Program-made: the position numbers and the translations under genes
In this document: piece by piece, positions 24,784-33,590 of the stretch
Numbering within the stretch: the stretch's first letter is position 1
Layout of the letters: each line of letters starts with the position of its first letter
Assembly (NCBI RefSeq): GCF_000426645.1
Contig: NZ_AUFT01000001.1
Location: forward strand, 372,001 to 436,000
Origin: Nakamurella lactea DSM 19367
GTDB taxonomy: Bacteria > Actinomycetota > Actinomycetes > Mycobacteriales > Nakamurellaceae
Direction: 5' to 3'
Length of the DNA: 64,000 nt
Notes under the pieces: model-generated
What the model was told of the DNA's origin: nothing
What the model saw: only the letters and a program-made list of their open reading frames with translations
Database searches by the model: none

Positions 24784-26115
24784 ATGACGCAGCCGTCCAC
24801 CACGGTTCCCGGGTCCGCCGTCGTTCCCGGTTCGACCGCCCTGCTCACCGATCACTACGAGCTCACCATGCTGCAGGCCGCGCTGGCCGACGGCACCGCC
24901 GACCGGGTGTGCAGTTTCGAACTGTTCGCCCGGCGGCTGCCGGGCGGCCGACGCTACGGCGTGGTGGCCGGCACCGGCCGGTTCCTGGACGCGCTGGACG
25001 CGTTCGTCTTCGGTGACGCCGAGCTCGCCCGACTCGAGCCGGTGCTGGATCGCCGCACCCTCGACTACCTGGCCGACTACCGCTTCGACGGCGACATCGT
25101 CGGCTATCCGGAAGGCGAGTTGTTCTTCCCCGGCAGCCCGGTGCTGTCGGTGACCGGCAGCTTCGCGGCGGCCGTCATTCTGGAGACGTTGGCGCTGTCG
25201 GTGTTCAACCACGACTGCGCGATCGCCGCCGCCGCCGCCCGGATGTCCAGCTCGGCCGGCGACCGGACGCTGATCGAGATGGGCTCCCGGCGGGCGCACG
25301 AGGAGGCCGCGGTGGCCAGCGCCAGGGCGGCCTACCTGGCCGGCTTCGACTCCACCTCGAACCTGGAGGCAGGGCGGCGGTACGGCATCCCGACCGGCGG
25401 GACCGCCGCCCACTCCTTCACCTTGCTGCACGACACCGAGGAGCAGGCCTTTGCCGCTCAGGTCGCCTCGCTCGGCACCGGCACCACGTTGCTGGTCGAC
25501 ACCTACGACATCACCAAGGGCATCGCGAACGCGATCAAGGCCGCCGGGAGCTCCCTGGGCGCGATCCGGATCGACTCCGGCGATCTCGGCGTGCTGGCCC
25601 GGTCGGCGCGGGACCAACTGGATGCGTTGGGCGCCAAGCAGACCCGCATCGTGCTGTCCGGCGATCTGGACGAGTACGCGATCGCCGCGCTGCGGGCCGA
25701 GCCGGTCGACGTGTACGGCGTAGGAACGTCGGTGGTGACCGGATCGGGGGCACCCACCGCCGGCATGGTCTACAAGCTGGTCGAGGTGGACGGCCGTCCG
25801 GTGGAGAAGCGCAGCGAGAACAAGGCTTCGATGGGCGGCCGGAAGTCGGCACTGCGACGGCACCGGTCGACCGGGACGGCCACCGAGGAAGTGGTGTACC
25901 TGTACGGCCGGGAGCCCGCGGACGACGGTCACGACCTGCCGCTGCACGTACCACTGGTGCGGGCCGGCGACCGGGTAGACGGCCTGCCGAATCTGGTGGA
26001 GTCCCGCCGGCACCTGAAGCGGGCGTTGATCACCCTGCCCTGGGAGGGGCTGAAACTGTCCAAGGGCGATCCGGCGATCCCCACCACGTTCCTGCTGCCG
26101 GGCCACGCGTCATGA
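24784..26115 (+). CDS. pncB: Nicotinate phosphoribosyltransferase
   Basis: A 443-residue NAD-salvage enzyme converting nicotinate and PRPP to nicotinate mononucleotide. Family motifs: LLTDHYELTMLQAAL near residue 20, EMGSRRAHEEAA, the catalytic-His-containing GTAAHSF, VDTYDITKG, RIDSGDLG and the GVGTSVVTG phosphate site. Length is normal for the actinobacterial PncB1 type. TACGCT (24771-24776) ends 7 nt before the ATG and no Shine-Dalgarno is seen, suggesting a leaderless mRNA. pncA overlaps its end by 4 bp. Confidence 0.97.
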   Translation: MTQPSTTVPGSAVVPGSTALLTDHYELTMLQAALADGTADRVCSFELFARRLPGGRRYGVVAGTGRFLDALDAFVFGDAELARLEPVLDRRTLDYLADYRFDGDIVGYPEGELFFPGSPVLSVTGSFAAAVILETLALSVFNHDCAIAAAAARMSSSAGDRTLIEMGSRRAHEEAAVASARAAYLAGFDSTSNLEAGRRYGIPTGGTAAHSFTLLHDTEEQAFAAQVASLGTGTTLLVDTYDITKGIANAIKAAGSSLGAIRIDSGDLGVLARSARDQLDALGAKQTRIVLSGDLDEYAIAALRAEPVDVYGVGTSVVTGSGAPTAGMVYKLVEVDGRPVEKRSENKASMGGRKSALRRHRSTGTATEEVVYLYGREPADDGHDLPLHVPLVRAGDRVDGLPNLVESRRHLKRALITLPWEGLKLSKGDPAIPTTFLLPGHAS

Positions 26116-26729
26116 CGGCGACCGGCCGCGCCGACACCGGCTATTCCGGCGCCGACGCGCTGATCGTGGTCGACATGCAGCGCGACTTCGCCGATCCGGC
26201 CGGCTCGTTGTACGTCGATGGCGGCGAACAGACGATCGCCCCGATAGCGGCCGAGATCGCCGCGGCCAAGGCCGCCGGCGCCACCGTGGTGTTCACCCAG
26301 GACTGGCATCCGGAGCACACACCGCATTTCGCGATCGACGGCGGCATTTGGCCGGTGCACTGCGTAATGGGCACGCCTGGCGCCGACCTGGTGCCCGGTC
26401 TGCTGCCCGCCGGCGAACAGCCGGAACATGTGGTGCGCAAGGGGTCCGGCCCGGAGGACGGCTACTCGGGGTTCTCTGTATTGGACATTCCGACCGGCGA
26501 GCGCAAGGGCACCGAGCTGCAGACTCTGCTGGATCGGGACGGGGTGCGCAAGATCGTGGTGGTGGGGCTGGCCGGCGACTGGTGTGTGAAGGCCACCGCG
26601 ATCGACGGTGCCGAGATCGGCTACCAGGTCACGGTTCCACTCGCGCTGACCCGGTTCGTCGAGCTGGAGCCGGGTGACGGCGAACGAGCGGTGGCCGCCA
26701 TGCGGGAGGCCGGCGTCACCCTCGCCTGA
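26112..26729 (+). CDS. pncA: Nicotinamidase (isochorismatase fold)
   Basis: A 205-residue amidase converting nicotinamide to nicotinate, the substrate of the upstream PncB. The catalytic triad is visible: Asp21 in IVVDMQRDF, Lys in VVRKGSG and Cys in GLAGDWCVKATAID. Metal ligands lie in TQDWHPEHTPHF. The ATGA overlap with pncB couples the two salvage steps. In other actinobacteria the enzyme also activates pyrazinamide. Confidence 0.96.
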   Translation: MTATGRADTGYSGADALIVVDMQRDFADPAGSLYVDGGEQTIAPIAAEIAAAKAAGATVVFTQDWHPEHTPHFAIDGGIWPVHCVMGTPGADLVPGLLPAGEQPEHVVRKGSGPEDGYSGFSVLDIPTGERKGTELQTLLDRDGVRKIVVVGLAGDWCVKATAIDGAEIGYQVTVPLALTRFVELEPGDGERAVAAMREAGVTLA

Positions 26730-26801
26730 TGGTCACCGCCTGAAGGTCACCCCCGGACCCGTCACCGCCCGAGTCACCGGCACAGGGTGACCATCCGACC
26801 G

Positions 26802-27350
26802 TCACTGCCGAAATGGTGCGCTCTCGATCCACTCATGCAGCGGACCGCCGCCCCGGCCCTTGCCGAGCTGGGACGAGTACAGTTCGACGCTCTCCGCCAC
26901 CCACTCAGGCCCGGCGTAGACCGCCAGCGCGTGCACGATGGTGGCCAGATCCGTTCCGTGCGACCGTCTTGACGGCCGGGCGACCGTCAGGTGCGCGCGG
27001 TGGACGTCCCTCGGGTCGGCGTACTCCATCCGGCTGCCGGCGGCCATCAAGTCGGCGAGTGGTTCGGTGTCGCCGGCCACCCCCGTCCAGAGTGTCCGAC
27101 CGGCGAAGGTGCCGGCGCCGCGCATTGCGAGGCGCAACGGGTCGAACCCCTCGGTCAACCGCACAAGTTCCCTGGCAACCTCGCCGACGGCGCCGCTGGG
27201 CACCTCTGGGAAAAAGGCAACGGTGATGTGCAGTTGCTCGTCCGGCGCCCACCGGAGCTGACCGCCGATCCCGTTGCGGTGCACCGACAGTGCCAGGTTC
27301 AGGTGTTCCAGCACTTGGGCCGGCGGCCGGATCGCCGCGAACAGCCTCAC
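26802..27350 (-). CDS. thpR: 2'-5' RNA ligase-like protein (ThpR family)
   Basis: A 182-residue member of the 2H phosphoesterase superfamily. Both HxT motifs are present: HITV (about residue 42) and HLTV (about residue 123). It starts RLFAAIRPP, the family N-terminus. In vitro the family has RNA ligase and 2',3'-cyclic phosphodiesterase activity. The GTG at 27350 overlaps the TGA of the S9 peptidase gene by 4 bp. A much longer open frame through the peptidase gene in another frame is not coding. Confidence 0.9.
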   Translation of the reverse strand: MRLFAAIRPPAQVLEHLNLALSVHRNGIGGQLRWAPDEQLHITVAFFPEVPSGAVGEVARELVRLTEGFDPLRLAMRGAGTFAGRTLWTGVAGDTEPLADLMAAGSRMEYADPRDVHRAHLTVARPSRRSHGTDLATIVHALAVYAGPEWVAESVELYSSQLGKGRGGGPLHEWIESAPFRQ

Positions 27351-29599
27351 CGCCCGTCCCGCTGCTGCCCGGATCGTTCGACCAGCGCCCGCCGAAGGAA
27401 ATCGACCTGCAGGTTCAGCAGGTTCTCGGCGACAACCTCCTGCGGCGTCATGTGGGTGACCCCGGTCAACGGCAGCACCGAGTGCGGCCGGCCGGCGGCC
27501 AGCAGCGCGGATGAGAGGCGCAGCGTGTGCGCGACCACCACATTGTCGTCGACCATCCCGTGCAGGATCAGCAGCGGCCGGTTCGGCGGCACCGGATCCG
27601 ACGGCACCGTACCCGGCAACGCCGCCCCGGAGACCAGGTCCGGCAACGAGTTCCGTCGGTACACCTCCGGCTGCTGCGCCGGGTGCCCGAGGTAGCGCTC
27701 GGTGTAGAAGGTGTCGTACAGCTCCCAGTCGGTGACCGGTGCACCGGCCACCGCGGCGTGGAACACGTCCGGCCGGGCCAGCACCGCCAGCGCCGACAGG
27801 TAACCGCCGTACGACCAGCCAAGGATGCCGACCCGGCCGGGGTCGATGTCGTCGGGATACTGCTGCGCGACGGCGGCCAGCGCATCGACCTGGTCGGCCA
27901 GGGTGACCGAGGCGAACTCGTCGCGGATCGCCTTCTCCCAGCTCGGCGAGCGCCCCGGCGTGCCGCGCCCGTCGGCGACGATGACGCAGAACCCTTGATC
28001 GGCAAGGTATTGCGGCTGCAGGAAGCCGCGCCGATGTTGCAGGACCAACTGGACGTGCGGCCCGCCGTAGGGCGCCATCAGCACCGGGAGCCGGGCCGAC
28101 CCGGCGATGTGATTGCGCGGGAACAACACCGCCGTGGACAGCTCTCGCTCCCCCGTCCGCAGCAGGGTCACCTGCGGGACGAAACCGGCGGACTCGGCGG
28201 TCCGGCTCAGTGTCCCGACCCCGCGGCCGCCGGCCAGCACCGTGACCCGACTGCCGTCGGCCTCCAGCGTGCTGCTGCTGATCACCAGGGTGTCGCCGGC
28301 GCACACCCCATGGTGCACACCGGGTCCGCTGCTCAGCACGGTGACGCCACCGTCCCAGCCGACGCGCAGCAGTTCGACGCTGGTCGGATCGGCGGCCGAC
28401 GCCTGCACCAGCGCACCGGCGCCGTCCACCGACAGCACCGCCCGGATCTGTACGCCGGGCGGGCTCAGCGGCGCCCCGTCCAGCACGAGCCGCCGGGTAT
28501 CGGTGTTGCGGTCGTCGACGGTGGTCAGCAACCGACCGTCCGGTGCCAGGCAGGGCACCCCGGCGACCAGTTCCAGCCAGATCTCATCGTCCTGTTCGGC
28601 GAGCAGCCGTGCGGTTCGCGACGTCGGTTCGGGTCCGGCCGGCATCCCCGGGCGGTCCCGCTGGGCGAGATGCGGTTGCACGACCCGGGCGCGTCGCTGG
28701 TCCCGGCTCAGCACCTGCACCACCGGGTCGTCACCGGTCCAAGACACCCGGGTCAGGTAGGGGAATTCTTCGGAAGTTGCCGCCACCGGCCACTTCCCAC
28801 CGTCGAGCGTGAGGTGCCACAGCGACACCTCGGCATCCGCGCTGCCGGCCACCGGATAGCGATGCGGCGTCGGCGGCCGGGCCGGGTCCGCCGGGTCGGC
28901 CAGGTACCACAGCGGCACCGGTGCCACGTCGTACCGCTCGACCAGCAAGGACGTCCCGTCCGGCGCCCACCAGTAGCCGCGGAACCGGTCCATCTCCTCG
29001 GCGGCGACGAACTCGGCCTGGCCCCAGACCACCGTTTCGGTCTCCGGCTCGACCAGCGCCCGGTCGCCGCGCCCGTCGACGCCGATCACCCGCAGCGCGC
29101 CGTCGGCGGCATAGGCGACGGTCCGCCCGGTCGGGTCGATCCGGGGATCGATGACGGCGCCGGCGGTCGGCAGTTCGGTGCACCTGCCCGAGGCCAGCTC
29201 ACACATCCAGACCGCGCCGGACAGCGCGAACGCGGCAAGCGTTCCGGCGTCGTCAACCGTGTAGCCGACCACCCCGCCGGCCGACTCGCGCGCCCGTTCC
29301 CGCCGGGCACGTTCCTGCGGCGAAAGCTGTTCGCCGTCAGCCCCGAGCAGTTCCCGCGGGTCCGCCAGGACCCGTTCGGTGCCGGTGGCGACGTCGAACT
29401 CGCGCAGCTCACCGGTCCGGTCGGTGCCGGTGTCGGTGCGCACGAACAGCACCTTCGAGCCGTCCGCAGTGACGGTGACGTTCCGCGGCTCGCCCAAGGT
29501 GAAGCGCAGCGTCCGGGCGGACAGCCTGGGGAAGGACAGGTCAGCGAGGGTGTCGGGCGCGGCCGAATCTGCAGTCGTCACGGTAGACGATGCTGCCAT
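27347..29599 (-). CDS. S9 family serine peptidase (dipeptidyl peptidase IV-like)
   Basis: A 750-residue cytoplasmic peptidase. Residues about 40-500 form the beta-propeller with a DPP IV-type helical Glu motif near AEFVAAEEMDRFRGYWW, which binds the substrate N-terminus. The alpha/beta hydrolase domain carries the nucleophile in GWSYGG, the Asp in HGMVDDNV and the His in GVTHMTP. It would release dipeptides from peptide N-termini. No signal peptide. It is co-translated with the downstream RNA ligase-like protein. Confidence 0.94.
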   Translation of the reverse strand: MAASSTVTTADSAAPDTLADLSFPRLSARTLRFTLGEPRNVTVTADGSKVLFVRTDTGTDRTGELREFDVATGTERVLADPRELLGADGEQLSPQERARRERARESAGGVVGYTVDDAGTLAAFALSGAVWMCELASGRCTELPTAGAVIDPRIDPTGRTVAYAADGALRVIGVDGRGDRALVEPETETVVWGQAEFVAAEEMDRFRGYWWAPDGTSLLVERYDVAPVPLWYLADPADPARPPTPHRYPVAGSADAEVSLWHLTLDGGKWPVAATSEEFPYLTRVSWTGDDPVVQVLSRDQRRARVVQPHLAQRDRPGMPAGPEPTSRTARLLAEQDDEIWLELVAGVPCLAPDGRLLTTVDDRNTDTRRLVLDGAPLSPPGVQIRAVLSVDGAGALVQASAADPTSVELLRVGWDGGVTVLSSGPGVHHGVCAGDTLVISSSTLEADGSRVTVLAGGRGVGTLSRTAESAGFVPQVTLLRTGERELSTAVLFPRNHIAGSARLPVLMAPYGGPHVQLVLQHRRGFLQPQYLADQGFCVIVADGRGTPGRSPSWEKAIRDEFASVTLADQVDALAAVAQQYPDDIDPGRVGILGWSYGGYLSALAVLARPDVFHAAVAGAPVTDWELYDTFYTERYLGHPAQQPEVYRRNSLPDLVSGAALPGTVPSDPVPPNRPLLILHGMVDDNVVVAHTLRLSSALLAAGRPHSVLPLTGVTHMTPQEVVAENLLNLQVDFLRRALVERSGQQRDGR

Positions 29600-29720
29600 G
29601 TTCGCTCAGGCAGCGGTGGGCAGCGCCCGGCGGCCACCGGGAACCAAAGGCGTCCCCCTTGCATCTGAAGCGGCAACCAAGCACTCTTCGTGCTGAGACG
29701 CCCCCACAAAGGAGACATTC

Positions 29721-30119
29721 GTGACAAGTCCCACCGGCCGGCCCGCCTCACCGTCAGCAGCCCAGCAAACACCGGTCTCGATCCGCAACCTATGGTCCGA
29801 CACGCCCACCGGATACAAGGGCGGGATCGTGGTCGCCGTCATCGCCTGGTTCCTCAGCCTCAGCACGAGCACGGTGAACAAGCTCAACGGCGTTGTCACC
29901 TGTCAGTACTTCGATCTGGCGAAGGTCGGCGGCGGGGCGCTGGTGCTCTTTCTTGCCGTCGGCGGTTTCGTGGCGAACGCCAGGGCCGGCCGCCGAGCCC
30001 TGCCAACGGGGTTGTCCGTGCTGATCGCGGTGGTGCTCATCGCAGTGGGGGCGCTCCTGGTCGTCCGTGGGCTCGGTCTCGTGATGAGCCCGTGCCAGTC
30101 GCTGACGACTCCCGCCTGA
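29721..30119 (+). CDS. Small membrane protein of unknown function
   Basis: A 132-residue protein whose GTG start follows AAAGGAG. Three hydrophobic helices (about residues 35-52, 69-86 and 98-120) flank a short extracellular loop with CQYF; a second Cys is near the C-terminus. No known domain was recognised. It is a single-gene unit between a divergent peptidase and a convergent hydrolase gene 11 bp away. Confidence 0.75.
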   Translation: MTSPTGRPASPSAAQQTPVSIRNLWSDTPTGYKGGIVVAVIAWFLSLSTSTVNKLNGVVTCQYFDLAKVGGGALVLFLAVGGFVANARAGRRALPTGLSVLIAVVLIAVGALLVVRGLGLVMSPCQSLTTPA

Positions 30120-30130
30120 CCGCAGCGGCT

Positions 30131-31003
30131 TCAGTTTCGCGGTGCCCGCGCGATCACGGTCACCGTGCCCGGCGCGATCTCGGTGAAGCCGGCGTCGCGG
30201 ACGGCGAGCAGACCCTCGTCAGCCCAGGCAGTTTCCGGTGTGGCGAGCCGCGCCTGCAGGGCGCCGTACTGATCGACGTCGGCCCGTCGCACCACCGCCG
30301 GGCAGCCCGCCGCGGCCCAGGCCCGCAGTGCCGGCGGCGCGCTGCCGGCCAGCAGCGCGGCGGCGATCATGCCGGCATGACCGGTCTGCGCCATCTGCTT
30401 ACCGGCGGTCATCGGCGGATCGACGGGCACGAACAGCGCCAGCACCGGAGCCGGCGGGGCCGCGACCGGATCGTCCACCGGCAGTTCGGTGCCGCCCACC
30501 TGCAGCTTGCTGATCCGCTTGTCCAGCTCGGCCACCCGGCCGGGCAGCATCGCCCGAACCTGGGTATCACCGTCGATCAGGGTCAGTCCCGGCAGCTCGG
30601 CGGTCGCCTCCCACTGCGCACCGCGACCACGGCGGGTCACCTTGCGGATGTGGCCCGCACAGTAGGCCGACACCGCATCGAACCACTCGCCGCCCGGTTC
30701 GCTGCGCGGGTCGAGACAGATGGCCGCGGACAACGTCGCGGACATCGCCAGCGCCCGGTGCCAGCTCGGATTCGCCGTCCGCTCGAGCCGCAGCAGCAAC
30801 TGCAGGGCCCGGATGTCCTCGGCAGCCTCGTCCCGGTCGGCCAGCACCTGCTGCTCGTCGAGCCCGAGCCAGTGCGCGTACCTGGCCCGCAACGGCGCCA
30901 GCGCAGTACCGGTCGGCGCCGCGGCACCGGCAGGAACGACCGGGGCCTGCGGAGCAGCCGGAGCCCCGGTCCGGATCGGTGGCGGCAAGCCGTCGTCAGT
31001 CAC
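30131..31003 (-). CDS. PTH2-type peptidyl-tRNA hydrolase domain protein
   Basis: A 290-residue protein. The C-terminal half has the PTH2 pattern: a first strand LALFVPVDPPMTAGKQMAQTGHAGM, where the Gly-Lys and HA residues correspond to the GKxxAQxxHA motif, and a final strand EIAPGTVTVIARAP. The N-terminal 150 residues are a helical domain with HWLGLDEQQVLADRDEAAEDIRAL, found in actinobacterial versions. It may recycle peptidyl-tRNA or act on another tRNA conjugate; the usual bacterial Pth is a different fold. It starts at a GTG 12 bp after... the end of the MFS gene region upstream is 31016. Confidence 0.75.
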   Translation of the reverse strand: MTDDGLPPPIRTGAPAAPQAPVVPAGAAAPTGTALAPLRARYAHWLGLDEQQVLADRDEAAEDIRALQLLLRLERTANPSWHRALAMSATLSAAICLDPRSEPGGEWFDAVSAYCAGHIRKVTRRGRGAQWEATAELPGLTLIDGDTQVRAMLPGRVAELDKRISKLQVGGTELPVDDPVAAPPAPVLALFVPVDPPMTAGKQMAQTGHAGMIAAALLAGSAPPALRAWAAAGCPAVVRRADVDQYGALQARLATPETAWADEGLLAVRDAGFTEIAPGTVTVIARAPRN

Positions 31004-31015
31004 CCGATCAGCATG

Positions 31016-32302
31016 TCACCGGCCGGTCGGCGCGACCCCGGCGCGGTCGGTGCCGGCCGGGGCGACGACCCGATGCCGTTCCCTGGCGGCCGGCGCCGCG
31101 AACACCGCGGCCGCGATCAGCACCATCACCACGATCAACGCGTTGAGCAGGCCGACGTGCTCGCCGAGCAGGCCGAGGCCGGGCGGACCCACCAGGAAGG
31201 CCAGGTAGCCGATGGTGGCCACCGCGCTCACCCTGGCGGCGGCATTGCGCGGATCGTCCGCGGCCGCCGACATGCCGACCGGGAATCCGAGCGATGCGCC
31301 CAGGCCCCACAGCACGGTGCCGATCACCGCCGCCCAGATGAACGGCACGAAGATCACCAGCGCCAAACCGAGCAGCGCGGTGACCGCCGTGGCGCGCAGC
31401 ACCGGCACCCGACCGAACCGATCCAGCGCGAAGACGCCGGCCACCCGGCCGACCGTCATCGCGGCGACGAAGACCGCGTAGATCAGCGCGCCGGTGGCCT
31501 TGCTGGTGCCCCGGTCGTCCACCATGCCCAACGCCAGCCAGTCGCCGGCCGATCCCTCGGCGAACGCCATGCCCAGCACGATCAGGCCGATCAGCAACGT
31601 GCCCGGCTGCTTCCAGACGGCCAGGCGTTGCCGCCAGCCGCCGTCCTGCACCTCGTCCTGCGCTGCCTCCTCATCGGAAACGCCGAGCGACTCCGGCTGA
31701 ACCTGCGGCAACGCCCACAGCGCCGCCACCATCGCCACCACGGCGATCGCGATCAGGTGCCAGACCACCGGGACGTGCGCCCGCTCGGCGAGTGCACCGA
31801 GGCCGGCGCCGGCCACCGTGCCGAGGCTGAACAGGGCATGGAACAGCGGCATCAGAGTGCGGCCCATCACCCGCTCGTTGGCGGCCCCGGACAGGTTCAT
31901 CGCCACGTCGTTGGTGCTGGTGCCGAGGCCGAACATCAACAGCCCCAACAGGATCAGCGGGTAGCTCGGGGCAATCGACCCGAGGCCGACCACCACCAGA
32001 CCGGCCAGCATCACGGTCAGCACGATGTACATGGTGCGTTTCGCGCCGATCCGCGCGATCACGTGGCTGGACAGCGCCAGACCGATCATCGACCCGACGG
32101 ACAGCCCGACGATCAGCATGCCCATCTTGAAGGTGCTGGCGCCCAGGCTGTCCCGGACCGCCGGGATCCTGGCCAGCCAGCTGGCGATACTGATCCCGCA
32201 GATGAAGAAGATCACGAAGATGGCCATCGTCCATTGCCGGCCCTGCTGACGGGTCAGCCGGCCGTTGGCGACGGTGTCCGCAGTGGTGGCGGACGAAACC
32301 AT
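31016..32302 (-). CDS. MFS transporter (YbjJ-like)
   Basis: A 428-residue permease with 12 predicted helices. GAGGAG lies 5 nt before the chosen ATG; an upstream in-frame start at 32413 would run through the operator. Typical MFS loops include ARIGAKRTMY between helices 2 and 3 and ALDRFGRVPVLRA in the second half. It resembles the YbjJ-type sugar or metabolite transporters. It is divergent from a LacI-type regulator gene, with two palindromic operators between, so a sugar-related effector is likely. Confidence 0.88.
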   Translation of the reverse strand: MVSSATTADTVANGRLTRQQGRQWTMAIFVIFFICGISIASWLARIPAVRDSLGASTFKMGMLIVGLSVGSMIGLALSSHVIARIGAKRTMYIVLTVMLAGLVVVGLGSIAPSYPLILLGLLMFGLGTSTNDVAMNLSGAANERVMGRTLMPLFHALFSLGTVAGAGLGALAERAHVPVVWHLIAIAVVAMVAALWALPQVQPESLGVSDEEAAQDEVQDGGWRQRLAVWKQPGTLLIGLIVLGMAFAEGSAGDWLALGMVDDRGTSKATGALIYAVFVAAMTVGRVAGVFALDRFGRVPVLRATAVTALLGLALVIFVPFIWAAVIGTVLWGLGASLGFPVGMSAAADDPRNAAARVSAVATIGYLAFLVGPPGLGLLGEHVGLLNALIVVMVLIAAAVFAAPAARERHRVVAPAGTDRAGVAPTGR

Positions 32303-32358
32303 GGGCGCTCCTCGCGGGTGATTCGACAAGGGTCCGCCGGTGGGCCCGTTGCTGCCAG

Positions 32359-32386
32359 TCGAATCGATTCGATCGAATCGATTCGA
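32359..32386. promoter_or_regulatory. Twin 14-bp operators for the LacI-type regulator
   Basis: Two abutting copies of the perfect palindrome TCGAATCGATTCGA (32359-32372 and 32373-32386) lie in the 98-bp gap between the MFS and lacI-type genes. The lacI -10-like TACGAT (32388-32393) follows at once, 7 nt before its ATG. Binding would therefore block both divergent promoters. The TCGA core fits the CG-centred operators of LacI proteins. Confidence 0.85.
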
Positions 32387-32400
32387 GTACGATAACACGC

Positions 32401-33456
32401 ATGGTGGCAGCAAGTATCTCCGGACAACGGGTGACGTTGGCCGCGGTGGCCCGGACCGCCGGCGTCTCGGTGTCCACCGCGTCGCTGGCCTTCTCCGGCC
32501 TCGGGCCGGTGTCCGACGCCACCCGGGACAAGGTGCTGGCGGCCGCCGACACCCTCGGCTACTCGGGACCGGATCCGCGGGCCCGCTCGCTGCGACAGGG
32601 TCGTTCGGGGGTGGTCGGCATGTTGGTGGAGAACAGTGTGATCCGGGCGTTCCGCGACCCGGTGAACGTCGGCATGGTGGACGGCGTCGCCGAGGTACTC
32701 GGCGACGCCGGGGCCGGCGTGCTGCTGCTCACCGACGCCCCGCATGCCAGGTCCGCGTTCGACAATGCCGCGATGGACGGGATGGTGCTCTCCGGGTGCA
32801 GCCCCCTGGTGGCCGAACTGTTGGAGTCGTTGCGGCGCAGGCACATCCCCACCGTCCTGCTCGGTTCCCGGGCCAGGCCGGGAGTACCGGCCGTCGACGT
32901 GGACAATCTCACCGCGACAGAACAGCTCGCCCGTCGGCTGGCCGAACTCGGTCACCGGCAGGCTGCCACGGTGACGCTGCCACTGGATGCCGCCGGCACG
33001 CAGTTCGTCAGCCCCGCGCTGTTGGCCGGCGCCGGCGGCGACACCGCCGCCGACCGGCTGCGCGGATTCTGGTCGGTGTTCCCGACCGGGGTCGCCCTGG
33101 CCGCCACCGACAGCACCGTCGAGGAGGGCGAACGCATCGGCCGGCTGTTGCTGGATCGGGTCGACCGGCCCACCGCCGTGGTCGCCCAGAGCGACCTACT
33201 GGCCGCCGGGGTGGTCCGAGCCGCCGAGGGCCTCGGCCTGGCCGTACCGACGGACCTGAGCGTTGTGGGCTTCGATGGCATCGAACTGCAGACCTTCACC
33301 AGCCATGCGCTCACCACCATGCGCCAGCCGATGCAGGACAAGGGCCGGACCGCCGCCCGCACCGTGCTGCGGCTGATCGAGGGCGGCCGCCCTCGCTCGG
33401 TCACCCTTGACTGCGAGTTCGTCCCCGGCACCACCATCGCTCCCCCGCCCCCATGA
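32401..33456 (+). CDS. LacI-family transcriptional regulator
   Basis: A 351-residue repressor. The helix-turn-helix and hinge are at residues 8-62 (TLAAVARTAGVSVSTASLAFSG, then LGYSGPDPRARSLRQG), followed by a periplasmic-binding-protein-like effector domain. It differs from most LacI proteins by a shortened stretch near the middle and by LAFSG at the recognition helix end. It is likely leaderless (TACGAT ends 7 nt before ATG) and autoregulated through the twin operators it shares with the MFS gene. Confidence 0.92.
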   Translation: MVAASISGQRVTLAAVARTAGVSVSTASLAFSGLGPVSDATRDKVLAAADTLGYSGPDPRARSLRQGRSGVVGMLVENSVIRAFRDPVNVGMVDGVAEVLGDAGAGVLLLTDAPHARSAFDNAAMDGMVLSGCSPLVAELLESLRRRHIPTVLLGSRARPGVPAVDVDNLTATEQLARRLAELGHRQAATVTLPLDAAGTQFVSPALLAGAGGDTAADRLRGFWSVFPTGVALAATDSTVEEGERIGRLLLDRVDRPTAVVAQSDLLAAGVVRAAEGLGLAVPTDLSVVGFDGIELQTFTSHALTTMRQPMQDKGRTAARTVLRLIEGGRPRSVTLDCEFVPGTTIAPPPP

Positions 33457-33457
33457 G

Positions 33458-33558
33458 GGCGCTTATCAACATCGCAGGCGCTTCTGAAGTCGCATGAATC
33501 GGGGCGGGAGTGACGTGAGTCAACTACTTCGCAAGCGCATGGGAAGTTGATAAGCGCC
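33458..33558. repeat. ~100-bp imperfect palindromic element
   Basis: GGCGCTTATCAAC (33458-33470) is exactly complementary to GTTGATAAGCGCC (33546-33558). Inside, GCGCTTCTGAAGT and ACTTCGCAAGCGC pair at 11 of 13 positions. The whole element can fold into one long interrupted hairpin. It is more AT-rich than its surroundings and fills the gap between two convergent genes. It may be a bidirectional terminator, an RNA, or a REP/MITE-like repeat. Confidence 0.75.
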
Positions 33559-33590
33559 GGCACCCGGGGTTCAACGCTGGCACCCGGGAG

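Noticed and set aside
26802..28304. A 500-residue minus-strand frame across thpR and the S9 peptidase
   Set aside because: The thpR coding part starts at GTG 27350; upstream of that the frame is a shadow of the peptidase.
27527..29668. A 713-residue plus-strand open frame opposite the S9 peptidase
   Set aside because: It is the antisense shadow of a peptidase with a complete catalytic triad; the translation has no recognisable domain.
29690..32395. A 901-residue open frame on the plus strand
   Set aside because: It runs antisense to the PTH2-type and MFS genes and its translation is Arg/His/Gln-rich without domains, a usual side effect of high GC content.
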